A stretch of DNA of 14,986 nucleotides. Origin: an uncultured Actinomyces sp. (lineage in GTDB: Bacteria > Actinomycetota > Actinomycetes > Actinomycetales > Actinomycetaceae). Made by a program: the position numbers and the translations under genes. The stretch spans positions 1 through 14,986 of the forward strand of contig CABKMZ010000043.1 in the NCBI GenBank assembly GCA_902373545.1, read 5' to 3'. Position 1 is the stretch's first letter. Each line of letters opens with the position of its first letter. Under the pieces are notes generated by a model that was given only the letters and a program-made list of their open reading frames with translations, made no database searches and was not told the origin of the DNA. Below, piece after piece: positions 7,264 through 13,820 of the stretch.

Positions 7264-7297
7264 ACCCTCACATACTCGCTAACTATAGTGTGAGGGT
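7264..7297 (-). promoter_or_regulatory. Inverted repeat around the -10 element of paralog 6
   Basis: Exact 9-bp arms (7264-7272 and 7289-7297, ACCCTCACA and its complement) are separated by 16 bp. A TATAGT -10-like box on the minus strand (7287-7282) lies between the arms; no good -35 box is seen at 16-18 bp. If transcription starts inside, the repeat would be a DNA operator. If it starts upstream of 7297, the arms would form an RNA stem hiding the GAGGG ribosome-binding site of the ATG at 7256. Confidence 0.45.
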
Positions 7298-7373
7298 AGC
7301 CTACTACACCCCCCAGACCGCAGGCGAACCGCACCACGCATATCGCGATTCCACGCTCCCCTTTCAGTACTTC

Positions 7374-7811
7374 TCAGCGACTGGCGAGCGTGATGAGAAC
7401 CCTCGGAATTCCATCCTCGTTCAGCTGGGGGATCCCCGTCTCAGTCAGGGGAACCTGCGTGTAGGGAGTGCCCACCACGGTGCGTTCGCCGGACCCGGAC
7501 GTGCTGCCCGATTCGCTGATCGTCACGAGCGCATCGTAGGCGGTGAAACTCCCACAATCCGTGTCGGTGGCAAGCATGGACGGCATCACGGACACCCCCA
7601 GAGCAGTCACGTTCGGGGAGCGCAGCGCAGCTGGACACGACGCATCCGTGTGTGATCCCAGCGTTGCGTTCACGAATGCTCGCGACGACAAGCGAGCGTT
7701 CGACGGCGGGTCATCGATGGATTCAATGACGAGGGCGCGCTGAACCAACTCCGCGTACGTGCGTCCCTCATCGTCCTCATCGACGTTTCTGACCCTGCGT
7801 GGTGTGCCGCG
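7374..7811 (-). pseudogene. Decayed C-terminal fragment of the paralogous membrane family
   Basis: Translation of this frame matches only the last third of the family. SCPAALRS aligns with CPSALRS of paralog 6, then VTALGV..MPS with LSVLEV..LPS, YDALVTIS with EDAVITYQ, and a terminal EDGIPRVLITL with IDGKPVISVML. The N-terminus, membrane helix, NTF2-like part and FYPGVY part are missing. The first cysteine of the C-x10-C pair is Asn, and the GKP motif reads GIP. No ATG or GTG exists in the frame; the only candidate is TTG at 7748 with no spaced Shine-Dalgarno. The frame is open back to the TAA of the preceding 63-aa ORF (7812-7814). I call it a relic at the edge of the array; read-through translation cannot be excluded. 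Confidence 0.75.
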
Positions 7812-8003
7812 TTAGCTCGCGTCGTCCTCTTCCTGGGTGATGACAGGAAGCGCCTTGGTCGGGGGCACGGGCGACTCGCCGCGCAGGAACGGCAGCGACA
7901 GGCCAGCGGTGGCGGGGATCTCCTCGGAGGATTCGGCGAGCTTGCGAGCCACGCGCGACATCGGACGGGACGAGGCCTGGGGTCCCTCGGGCGAAGCAGT
8001 CAT
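7812..8003 (-). CDS. Small orphan protein, 63 aa, unknown
   Basis: I do not recognise this ORF. It starts at ATG 8003, nine bases after GGAG, and encodes a 63-aa soluble polypeptide with no membrane segment. The middle is basic to neutral (MSRVARKLAES), followed by a Pro-rich stretch (GESPVPPTKALPV) and an acidic end (QEEDDAS). It lies 80 bases downstream of thiL and upstream of the relic paralog, in the same frame as the relic, and separated from thiL by a terminator-like hairpin. It could be a real small gene, or the 5' remnant of something fused to the relic by deletion. Confidence 0.45.
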   Translation of the reverse strand: MTASPEGPQASSRPMSRVARKLAESSEEIPATAGLSLPFLRGESPVPPTKALPVITQEEDDAS

Positions 8004-8033
8004 CCTGACGTTCTCCAATCGTTGATGGTGCGA

Positions 8034-8073
8034 CCGCTGCGAGCACACCGCCCCTGTGACGGGGCACCAGCGG
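8034..8073 (-). terminator. Terminator-like hairpin after thiL
   Basis: A two-part stem has outer arms 8034-8039 with 8068-8073 (6 bp) and inner arms 8050-8054 with 8061-8065 (5 bp, all GC). It begins 11 nt past the thiL stop codon. It probably ends the infC-thiL transcription unit; no U-tract is seen. Confidence 0.5.
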
Positions 8074-8084
8074 CCTACATCACA

Positions 8085-9080
8085 CTAGTGTACGGACTCA
8101 GGATCGAAATGGTCCCACGCCCCGCGCAGAACCTCCTCACCGAGCATCGCTGCGGGCGTCTCCCCGTCCCGGCATGCGCGCGTGCGCCCGACGACGCGGA
8201 ACCCCTCGGGCAGGACCGCATTGGGCGGGAACGCCGCGAGCATCCCATGTTCCTCACCGCCCTGGAGCACCCACCACACGGGGTCGGCCTGGCAGACCTG
8301 AGCGGGAACCTGGAGCAGCCGCGCCTCCGCCTCGAGGGCGGGCCGGTCGAACTCGATGACGAGGCCCGAGGCCTGGGCCATGCGCCGTGCATCAGCTGCG
8401 GGTCCGTCGGACAGGTCCATCATGGCCGTGGCACCGGCGGCCGCTGCTGCAACGCCCGACCCCAGGGGCGGGTGGGGCGCACGGTACGTGTCGATAAAGG
8501 GCGCGAGGTCGCCCAACTCCTCGGAGCCTCGCGCGCTGGGATCCACGTAACCGCCCTCGAGCAAGTCCAGACCTGCGTAGGAGAATCCGAGTGTGCCGCT
8601 CACCGCGATGACGTCGCCGGGCTGGGCACCGTCGCGACGCACGATCGGACCCGGGCAATACCCGAAGGCAGTGATCGAGATGACCAGCTTCTCCCCCGCG
8701 CTCAGATCCCCGCCCACGACGCCGGCGCCGACCTCCCGGGCGCGCTCACCCAGGCCTCGTACGACATCAAGGAACACCTCGGCGTCCATGTCGCGCGGGG
8801 CAACCACCGAGGCGACGAGGCCCGACGGGCGCCCACCCATCGCATCGATATCGGCGAGGTTCTGCGCGGCCACGCGCGCGCCCACCTCGTACCCGGTCGA
8901 CCACGACAGGTGAAAGTACTGATCCTCGACCATGACGTCCGTCGTCACGATGAAAGACCCTTCGGGGGCGCCGATCTGCGCGCAGTCATCCCCGATGCCG
9001 ATGATAGTGCGCTCACCGCGCGGGAAAGACTCACGGAACTGAGACACCAACTGGGCCTCGGACAGGTCAGAAAGCTTCAT
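8085..9080 (-). CDS. thiL: Thiamine-monophosphate kinase
   Basis: ThiL phosphorylates thiamine monophosphate with ATP to give thiamine diphosphate, the last step to the active cofactor, in the cytoplasm. The 331-aa protein is of normal family length. Visible family motifs: IGIGDDCA (27-34, the Mg/nucleotide Asp pair), TTDVMVED (46-53, usually VEG), NLADIDAMGG (74-83) and VGGDLS (122-127). I chose the ATG at 9080 because the protein then begins MKLSDLSE, the usual PurM/AIR-synthase-like entry; a GTG at 9107 is possible but adds an atypical basic stretch. It lies 48 bp after the rRNA methyltransferase gene and is probably cotranscribed with it, although thiamine metabolism has no obvious link to those neighbours. 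Confidence 0.93.
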   Translation of the reverse strand: MKLSDLSEAQLVSQFRESFPRGERTIIGIGDDCAQIGAPEGSFIVTTDVMVEDQYFHLSWSTGYEVGARVAAQNLADIDAMGGRPSGLVASVVAPRDMDAEVFLDVVRGLGERAREVGAGVVGGDLSAGEKLVISITAFGYCPGPIVRRDGAQPGDVIAVSGTLGFSYAGLDLLEGGYVDPSARGSEELGDLAPFIDTYRAPHPPLGSGVAAAAAGATAMMDLSDGPAADARRMAQASGLVIEFDRPALEAEARLLQVPAQVCQADPVWWVLQGGEEHGMLAAFPPNAVLPEGFRVVGRTRACRDGETPAAMLGEEVLRGAWDHFDPESVH

Positions 9081-9128
9081 GCGCCCCAGCCTAGTCGCGC
9101 GCGCCACGATGCGCCGCGATAGACGGGC

Positions 9129-9980
9129 TCAGCTATTCATTCCCCGCACGGTCTGCGAGGCGAAAAGACACGTGGCCGCCGCACTGGCGACATTCAGGGA
9201 TTCCGCGTCGCCGGTCATCGGAATCGACACGAGGGAGTCGCAGGCACGCATGTCGGCGCCGGACAGGCCCTTCGCCTCGTTGCCAAACACCCACGCGTGC
9301 GACTGAGACAGACGCGAACGACCCGTCACCCCCTGGACGAGCATCGCGGCCATGTCCACCGACCCCGCTCCCCCGCTGGTTCCAAGCAGGGCCGCGCTGC
9401 GGCCGTGAACGAGTGCGCGGGCATCCTCGAAGGAGGATGCGACGCACACCGGAATGTGGAAAACAGACCCGGCGCTCGCGCGCACAACCTTCGGGCTCGT
9501 GACCTCCACGGTCCCCGCGACCGCAATAACGCCTGAAGCTCCAAAGGCATCAGCCGTCCGAATGATCGTGCCAACGTTGCCCGGATCGCGCCCCTGAGCG
9601 AGAACGACGAGAGTCTCCCCCTCCGACGGGGGCGGCAACTCGCGAGACACGGCTCCCAGCGACGCCACCGCGCAGATGCCCTGCGAATCGCGCGAGAGGG
9701 CGGCGGAGACCTCGTTGGTCACGGGATGGACCCACCGGGTCGCACGCACCGCGGCATCCACGACGTCAGCGTGCGTGTCCCATGCATCCTGCCGCACGTA
9801 CACGTCGCGCACCGCGCCGGGGCAAAAACGCACAAGTTCACGCACGGCCTGAGGCCCCTCCACGAGCATCAGGCCAGAGCGCGAACGCGCCGAGCGCCCG
9901 ACCAGACCCGATACCCTGCGCACGCGATCAGCGCGGGGATTATCGAGAATGGGCAGGCGCTCGGAAAAGGAGCTCACCAA
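9129..9980 (-). CDS. TrmH/SpoU-family rRNA 2'-O-methyltransferase
   Basis: A knotted SPOUT methyltransferase that uses S-adenosylmethionine to methylate a ribose 2'-OH in RNA. Its position after rplT suggests 23S rRNA (TsnR/RlmB-like), but the exact nucleotide cannot be read from the sequence. The 283-aa protein has an N-terminal L30e-like substrate-binding part (VEGPQAVREL, 40-49), motif 1 NVGTIIRTADAFG (135-147, with the catalytic Arg141), motif 2 VFGNEAKGLS (231-240) and motif 3 IPMTGDAESLNVASAAA (253-269), so all catalytic landmarks are present. Translation starts at TTG 9980 or the next codon, GTG 9977, directly after the rplT stop codon, which suggests translational coupling. This gene commonly follows infC-rpmI-rplT in actinobacteria. 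Confidence 0.92.
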   Translation of the reverse strand: MVSSFSERLPILDNPRADRVRRVSGLVGRSARSRSGLMLVEGPQAVRELVRFCPGAVRDVYVRQDAWDTHADVVDAAVRATRWVHPVTNEVSAALSRDSQGICAVASLGAVSRELPPPSEGETLVVLAQGRDPGNVGTIIRTADAFGASGVIAVAGTVEVTSPKVVRASAGSVFHIPVCVASSFEDARALVHGRSAALLGTSGGAGSVDMAAMLVQGVTGRSRLSQSHAWVFGNEAKGLSGADMRACDSLVSIPMTGDAESLNVASAAATCLFASQTVRGMNS

Positions 9981-10361
9981 TCAGGCCTTGGGGGCGTTGA
10001 TGTCGGCGGGCAGCGCGTCCTTGGCGACCTTCACCAGGGCGTTGAACGCGTTGATGTCGTTCACGGCCAGCTCGGCCAGCATGCGACGGTCGACCTCGAC
10101 GCCGGCCAGGTTCAGGCCCTGGATGAGGCGGTTGTAGGTCAGGCCCTGGGCGCGGGACGCAGCGTTGATGCGCTGGATCCACAGACGACGGAAGTCGCCC
10201 TTCTTGGCCTTGCGGTCGCGGTAGGAGTAGACGAAGGAGTGAGTGACCTGCTCCTTGGCCTTACGGTACATGCGCGAGCGCTGGCCACGGTAGCCGGAGG
10301 CCTGCTCGAGTACGGTACGACGCTTCTTCTTGGCGTTGACAGAACGCTTAACACGTGCCAT
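9981..10361 (-). CDS. rplT: 50S ribosomal protein L20
   Basis: L20 binds 23S rRNA and is needed early in assembly of the large ribosomal subunit. The 126-aa protein is full length, with the family N-terminus [15 protein letters not shown], then [16 protein letters not shown], the [19 protein letters not shown] block and LAELAVND near the end. It is very basic in the first half, as expected for the rRNA-binding extension. It starts at ATG 10361 after GAGGAG with a long (11 nt) spacer, 27 bp after rpmI. It is part of the infC-rpmI-rplT ribosomal operon. Confidence 0.98.
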   Translation of the reverse strand: MARVKRSVNAKKKRRTVLEQASGYRGQRSRMYRKAKEQVTHSFVYSYRDRKAKKGDFRRLWIQRINAASRAQGLTYNRLIQGLNLAGVEVDRRMLAELAVNDINAFNALVKVAKDALPADINAPKA

Positions 10362-10388
10362 TTTCTACTGTTCTCCTCTAACTCGAGC

Positions 10389-10583
10389 TCACTTGCCCAG
10401 CAGACGCTTGACGCGCTTGACGTCGGCGGTCTCCAGGACCTGGTCGGTGGCCAGGCGGCGGGTCTTGCGGCTGGACTTGTGCTCCAGCAGGTGGCGGGCG
10501 CCGGCCTGCTCGCGCATGATCTTGCCCGAGCCAGTCGTGCGGAAGCGCTTCTTAGCACCGGAATGAGTCTTGTTCTTCGGCAT
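10389..10583 (-). CDS. rpmI: 50S ribosomal protein L35
   Basis: A small basic protein of the large ribosomal subunit. The 64-aa sequence has the family start [21 protein letters not shown], the central [15 protein letters not shown] block and an ending VKRLLGK; length and motifs are complete. It lies 36 bp downstream of infC and 27 bp upstream of rplT, the universal order for this operon. Confidence 0.98.
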   Translation of the reverse strand: MPKNKTHSGAKKRFRTTGSGKIMREQAGARHLLEHKSSRKTRRLATDQVLETADVKRVKRLLGK

Positions 10584-10619
10584 TTCTATTCCTTCGTTGT
10601 GAGGCGATGAGTATCGCCG

Positions 10620-11258
10620 TCAGTCCTGTTCGTCAGCCTTATCGGCTGCCACTCGGGCCTGGTCCTTGCTGGCGCGCTCGGCGCGCTTGCCTCGGCGTTC
10701 GGCGCGCTCGGCCTCGCGGCGCTTACGCTGCTCGGTCAGGGCGTCGGCCTTGCGCTTGGTGGGGGCCAGCACCATCGTCATGTTGCGCCCGTCCTGACGG
10801 GGCATCGACTCGACGGTGGCAAGGTCACCAATCTCCTCGGCGAGGCGCTGCAGGAGGCGAACGCCAGCCTCGGGGCGAGACTGCTCTCGACCGCGGAACA
10901 TGATCATGACCTTGACCTTGTCGCCGGCGGACAGGAAGCGCTCCACGTGGCCCTTCTTGACGCCGAAGTCGTGATCGTCGATCTTGAGTCGGAAGCGGAT
11001 TTCCTTCAGCTGCGTGTTCGCCTGGTTGCGGCGAGCATCGCGTGCCTTCTGGGCGGCTTCGTACTTGTACTTGCCGTAATCCATGAGCTTTGCGACGGGC
11101 GGCTTGGCGTTCGGCGCAACCTCAACCAGGTCGAGCCCGGCCTCTTCGGCCAGACGCAGCGCGTTCTCAACTCGGACGACGCCGACCTGTTCACCTCCGG
11201 GTCCCACGAGGCGAACCTCGGGGACTCGAATACGCTCATTGATGCGAGTCTCGCTGAT
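10620..11258 (-). CDS. infC: Translation initiation factor IF-3, apparent ATC start
   Basis: IF-3 binds the 30S subunit, blocks premature joining of 50S and checks the start codon and initiator tRNA. Homology begins [21 protein letters not shown] and runs on from the first GTG (11207) upstream, so a start at 11207 would cut off the conserved N-terminus. The only codon placed for initiation is ATC (11258-11256), six bases after AAGGAG, giving 212 aa. Non-canonical ATT/ATC starts are known for infC and underlie its autoregulation. The N-domain includes [21 protein letters not shown], the C-domain [30 protein letters not shown] and the [12 protein letters not shown] end. A highly charged Arg/Glu/Lys tail of about 45 residues follows, as in other actinobacteria. 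It heads the operon with rpmI, rplT, the methyltransferase and thiL. Confidence 0.93.
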   Translation of the reverse strand: MSETRINERIRVPEVRLVGPGGEQVGVVRVENALRLAEEAGLDLVEVAPNAKPPVAKLMDYGKYKYEAAQKARDARRNQANTQLKEIRFRLKIDDHDFGVKKGHVERFLSAGDKVKVMIMFRGREQSRPEAGVRLLQRLAEEIGDLATVESMPRQDGRNMTMVLAPTKRKADALTEQRKRREAERAERRGKRAERASKDQARVAADKADEQD

Positions 11259-11593
11259 GAGCGGCTCCTTCCACAGAATCCTTATGCGCGAAACGAAAAG
11301 CCTCCGTTACGCGACGCGCACGGAGGCTTCCACTGGGTCAGCACACGACCGCGCTGACCGCTAGAACCCGATCCCCTGCGCAACGCCTCGTGGGCGGCAT
11401 CCTCTCAGTTGAGAGGCGGGTATCCAGGTGGGATTTCTCCGCTTGCGTTCCGGGCATACGCCCAGACGGTCGGGTCTACTCTACCAGAGACGCCCAGTCA
11501 GTGCCAGGTCATGGAGCATTGCGCGCCTCACGCTCGGGTTCGACGAGGCCTGGGCTGGCCCAGTCGGTCGGGCGCGGCACTGCTATCTCCCAC
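11259..11593 (-). promoter_or_regulatory. infC operon leader, 335 bp without a protein gene
   Basis: This gap between the SseB-family gene and infC probably holds the promoter and regulatory leader of the ribosomal operon. An extended -10 candidate, TGGTAGAGT (minus, box at 11483-11478), has only a poor TGGCAC at 17 bp as a -35. Hairpins in transcript order are: a small one at 11550-11563 (5-bp stem, possibly ending the upstream operon), one at 11401-11416 (6-bp stem, 4-nt loop), one at 11336-11359 (7-bp stem) and the terminator-like one at 11298-11329. An ATG at 11400 opens a 20-codon frame ending in TGA just before the last hairpins. The layout fits transcription attenuation, but no known riboswitch or L20-leader consensus was recognised. 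Confidence 0.5.
11298..11329 (-). terminator. Attenuator-like terminator in the infC leader
   Basis: A 10-bp stem (11298-11307 with 11320-11329) and a 12-nt loop are followed on the minus strand by TTTTCGTTT, the only hairpin in the window with a real U-rich tail. It ends about 40 nt before the infC start codon, so it would stop transcription before the operon unless prevented. An alternative structure with the stem at 11336-11359 may control it. Confidence 0.65.
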
Positions 11594-12361
11594 TCAGGCA
11601 AGTATCGGCACGATCTCCACACGGTCCGCCGACGCGATGAGGCGGGGGCTGACTCCCAGGGCGTTCAGGGCGGCCGACAGCTTCTCTTTCATCGCCGAGG
11701 CATCGGCCCCCTGGGCGAAAGACGCGCGGTCCACGGACACGAGAACGCGCGTGAGGCCATCGCCCGCGTAGGCAATCTCAACATCGACGATGGCGTCGCA
11801 GGCCGAGGAAGACTCGGACAGCAGGAGCACGCGCAGGGCTTCATCGCGCCAGGCAGGCAGCCACTCGTCTCCTTGCGCGAGCGCAGCGACGGCGGGGCGC
11901 GGCAGCAACACCGCGTCGGTCCCGGGGTTGACGACGATGCGCCCGCCGGTCTCGACCAGGGCGGTCAGGCCGATCGTGCGGAAGTCAAGAGCCATCGGAC
12001 GGTCGCCCGGGCGGTGGGCGGACAGGGCCTGCGCCGACGAATAGATCGCGAGCGCCTCCCCCGCGGGGGTCTGAGCCCGCACGAAGTCGATGGGGTTATG
12101 GCCGTTCTCACCGGCGTGTACGCCCGTCACGCGGGGGTCCGGCTCCACGTCAATGGGGACGATGACGCGCTCGAAGACGAGGGCGTCAACAAGGGCTTCC
12201 AGGCGGGCCGCTCCCGCATCGGCGCCCTCCCCCATCGCTAAGGCGGCGCTTGTGCGCGGCAGGCCCTGGCCCACGTCCGCGCGGTCGTGACTCATCATCG
12301 ACAGGCGCTGGGCCAGGCGATTCTTCTGCTCCTCGGACAGGTTGGGCATTGCGCCAGCCAT
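11594..12361 (-). CDS. SseB-family protein
   Basis: A 255-aa protein of the SseB N-terminal-domain family, whose biochemical role in actinobacteria is not established. It is not a secreted effector by itself: no signal peptide or membrane segment is seen. Residues 1-45 are polar and probably flexible. The SseB-like domain follows, with FERVIVPIDVEPDP, ALAIYSSAQALSAHRP, MALDFRTIGLTALVETGG and the typical IVVNPGTDAVLLPR. The last 90 residues form another alpha/beta part. The ATG at 12361 overlaps the priA stop codon by one base (TGATG) after GAGGAG, so the two are translationally coupled. An SseB-family gene between priA and infC is, as I recall, a common actinobacterial arrangement. Confidence 0.85.
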   Translation of the reverse strand: MAGAMPNLSEEQKNRLAQRLSMMSHDRADVGQGLPRTSAALAMGEGADAGAARLEALVDALVFERVIVPIDVEPDPRVTGVHAGENGHNPIDFVRAQTPAGEALAIYSSAQALSAHRPGDRPMALDFRTIGLTALVETGGRIVVNPGTDAVLLPRPAVAALAQGDEWLPAWRDEALRVLLLSESSSACDAIVDVEIAYAGDGLTRVLVSVDRASFAQGADASAMKEKLSAALNALGVSPRLIASADRVEIVPILA

Positions 12362-13083
12362 CAGCACTCCTCGTATCCGGCGACAACGAGCGCGTCTTCC
12401 AGGGAGAACGCGCCCTGGTACAGGGCCTTGCCGACGATCGCACCGTCGATACCGAGGGCGCGCAGGGCCTCAATGTCCGACAGCGAGTTGACGCCCCCCG
12501 AGGCAATAATGCGCGCATCAGTCGCGTCAGCAACCCGCGCCAGCAGCTCACGGTTCGATCCAGTCATCTGCCCGTCGCGCACCACGTCAGTGACGACCAC
12601 GCGCGCAACCCCGACCTCGTTCAGGATGCGCAGTACCTCCCAGACGTCACCCCCCTCGCCGCATCCGCCGCGCGCAGCCAAGCGATTCCCGCGCACGTCC
12701 AAGCACACGGCGACGCGCTCGCCGAACGCATCGATGGCCTCACAGACCTCGTCGATACGCTCGAGAGCCTGAGTCGCCACGTTGACGCGCTCCGGTCCCA
12801 TCGCCAGGCCAGCCTCGATGGCCGCGCGGCTCGTGATACCGCCCGACAGCTCGACGCGCACGGGAACCTCGCTGATCACCCGAGCCAGCAGCGCCGAGTT
12901 GTCGCCCCGACCAAAGGCCAGGTCCAAGTCCACCAGGTGCACCCAGCGAGCCCCGGCCTCGTCAAAGGAACGGGCCACATCGATCGGCGACCCCCACGAG
13001 CCCGCGTCAACCGACCCCGAAGACAGGCGCACGGCCTGCCCGTCCGTCACGTCGATGGCGGGAAGAAGCTCCAGGACGCTCAT
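12361..13083 (-). CDS. priA: Phosphoribosyl isomerase A (HisA/PriA type), altered ProFAR site
   Basis: A (beta-alpha)8 barrel of 240 aa. In actinobacteria PriA isomerises both ProFAR (histidine pathway, HisA reaction) and PRA (tryptophan pathway, TrpF reaction). The phosphate sites and both general acid/base residues are present: LLPAIDV with Asp11, AVRL with Arg19, SGGI (80-83), CLDV with Asp129, VTDVVRDG with Asp170, and ASGGV. Two residues differ: the Arg after SGGI (Arg85 in the M. tuberculosis enzyme) is Thr84, and the Trp of the ARGW motif (Trp145) is Gly140, in ARGGCGEGG. Arg138 (Arg143) is kept. This suggests loss or weakening of the HisA reaction, with TrpF-like activity possibly retained. 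It overlaps the upstream gene by 4 bp and the SseB gene by 1 bp. No other his or trp gene is in the window. Confidence 0.93.
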   Translation of the reverse strand: MSVLELLPAIDVTDGQAVRLSSGSVDAGSWGSPIDVARSFDEAGARWVHLVDLDLAFGRGDNSALLARVISEVPVRVELSGGITSRAAIEAGLAMGPERVNVATQALERIDEVCEAIDAFGERVAVCLDVRGNRLAARGGCGEGGDVWEVLRILNEVGVARVVVTDVVRDGQMTGSNRELLARVADATDARIIASGGVNSLSDIEALRALGIDGAIVGKALYQGAFSLEDALVVAGYEEC

Positions 13084-13727
13084 GACTGCTTGCGGCGGAA
13101 CCAGCCGAGCGGGCCGCCACCCTGACGCGAGCCGTCAGCGCTCACCGAATCCGAATAGTCGCAAGGAGTCGTGCGGCCCAGCAGCAGATCCTCCGTCGCC
13201 GGCGGCATCGCACCCAGGAGCAGGCCCGCAGGGATCGTCTCCTCGGGCTCGCCACCCACGTAACGCTGCGCGGAAATCCGACCCGAGACGCCCGGCTCCA
13301 CGCCGTCGCCCTCCACCAGCCAGCTCATCAGGGCAACCGCCCCGTACTTCGACAGGCGCGACACGGCGCGCGCCACGCGATCGACCGTGTCGGGCATCGG
13401 GCGCTGACCGGTCAGGAGCGCGTCGAGCTCCTCCTCGTCCGTCGGCGTCGTCTCAACGCGCAGCCACACGGCCGTCCACGGTTTGAGACGCACGATGGAC
13501 TCTCGGACGCCCGACAGCACCAACAGCGAGTGCAAAGCCTCCGGGTACGCGATCGGGGCAAGCACCAAAGCGACCGACAGGCGGCCCCCCTCCAGGTGCA
13601 GCGACTCGTCAACGGGAGTATCGTCCGGGTCGCGTGTCGGCTGGGACGAGGACGACGTCCCCGTCTCCCCCAGCGATGCGACCAGCGACTGGAACTCCGC
13701 ATCGATATCGTCGTTGTGAGCGCTCAC
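13080..13727 (-). CDS. Conserved-looking hypothetical protein, 215 aa, first gene of the priA operon
   Basis: I do not recognise the family. GTG start at 13727 after a strong AAGGAGGAG; the stop codon overlaps the priA start (ATGA, 4 bp). The first 45 residues are acidic and Ser/Thr/Asp-rich, likely disordered. Residues about 46-180 are an alpha/beta region with hydrophobic strands (GGRLSVALVLAPIAY, TAVWLRVE, YGAVALMSWLVEG) and a helix-rich middle (VDRVARAVSRLSKYG). The C-terminus is Gly-rich and basic (GGGPLGWFRRKQS). No signal peptide, helix spanning the membrane, or catalytic motif is visible. Tight coupling with priA and the SseB gene suggests cotranslation. In other actinobacteria this place upstream of priA is typically held by hisH, but no glutaminase Cys motif is present here. 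Confidence 0.75.
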   Translation of the reverse strand: MSAHNDDIDAEFQSLVASLGETGTSSSSQPTRDPDDTPVDESLHLEGGRLSVALVLAPIAYPEALHSLLVLSGVRESIVRLKPWTAVWLRVETTPTDEEELDALLTGQRPMPDTVDRVARAVSRLSKYGAVALMSWLVEGDGVEPGVSGRISAQRYVGGEPEETIPAGLLLGAMPPATEDLLLGRTTPCDYSDSVSADGSRQGGGPLGWFRRKQS

Positions 13728-13820
13728 CGCTCCTCCTTATTGTCTGTCTCTCCCACCAAGGATACTGTTCATACACGCCCTCGCGCGTCATGCACTCTCC
13801 ACCAGCGAAAGGACCCCATC
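13728..13820. promoter_or_regulatory. Divergent promoter region between the 215-aa gene and the S4-domain gene
   Basis: These 93 bp separate two divergently read starts, so both promoters should lie here. On the plus strand TTGTCT (13740-13745) is followed 17 bp later by TACTGT (13763-13768), a weak pair. No convincing minus-strand pair is seen. The call rests mainly on gene orientation. Confidence 0.4.

Noticed and set aside
1..7811. Mobile element driving the tandem duplication
   Set aside because: No transposase, integrase, terminal inverted repeats or target-site duplications were seen in or beside the array; unequal crossing-over between homologous copies is enough to explain it.
8022..9122. 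Plus-strand frame covering thiL
   Set aside because: Antisense to thiL, whose catalytic motifs are all intact on the minus strand.
12250..13125. Plus-strand frame covering priA
   Set aside because: Antisense to a conserved TIM-barrel gene; composition is typical of a shadow frame.
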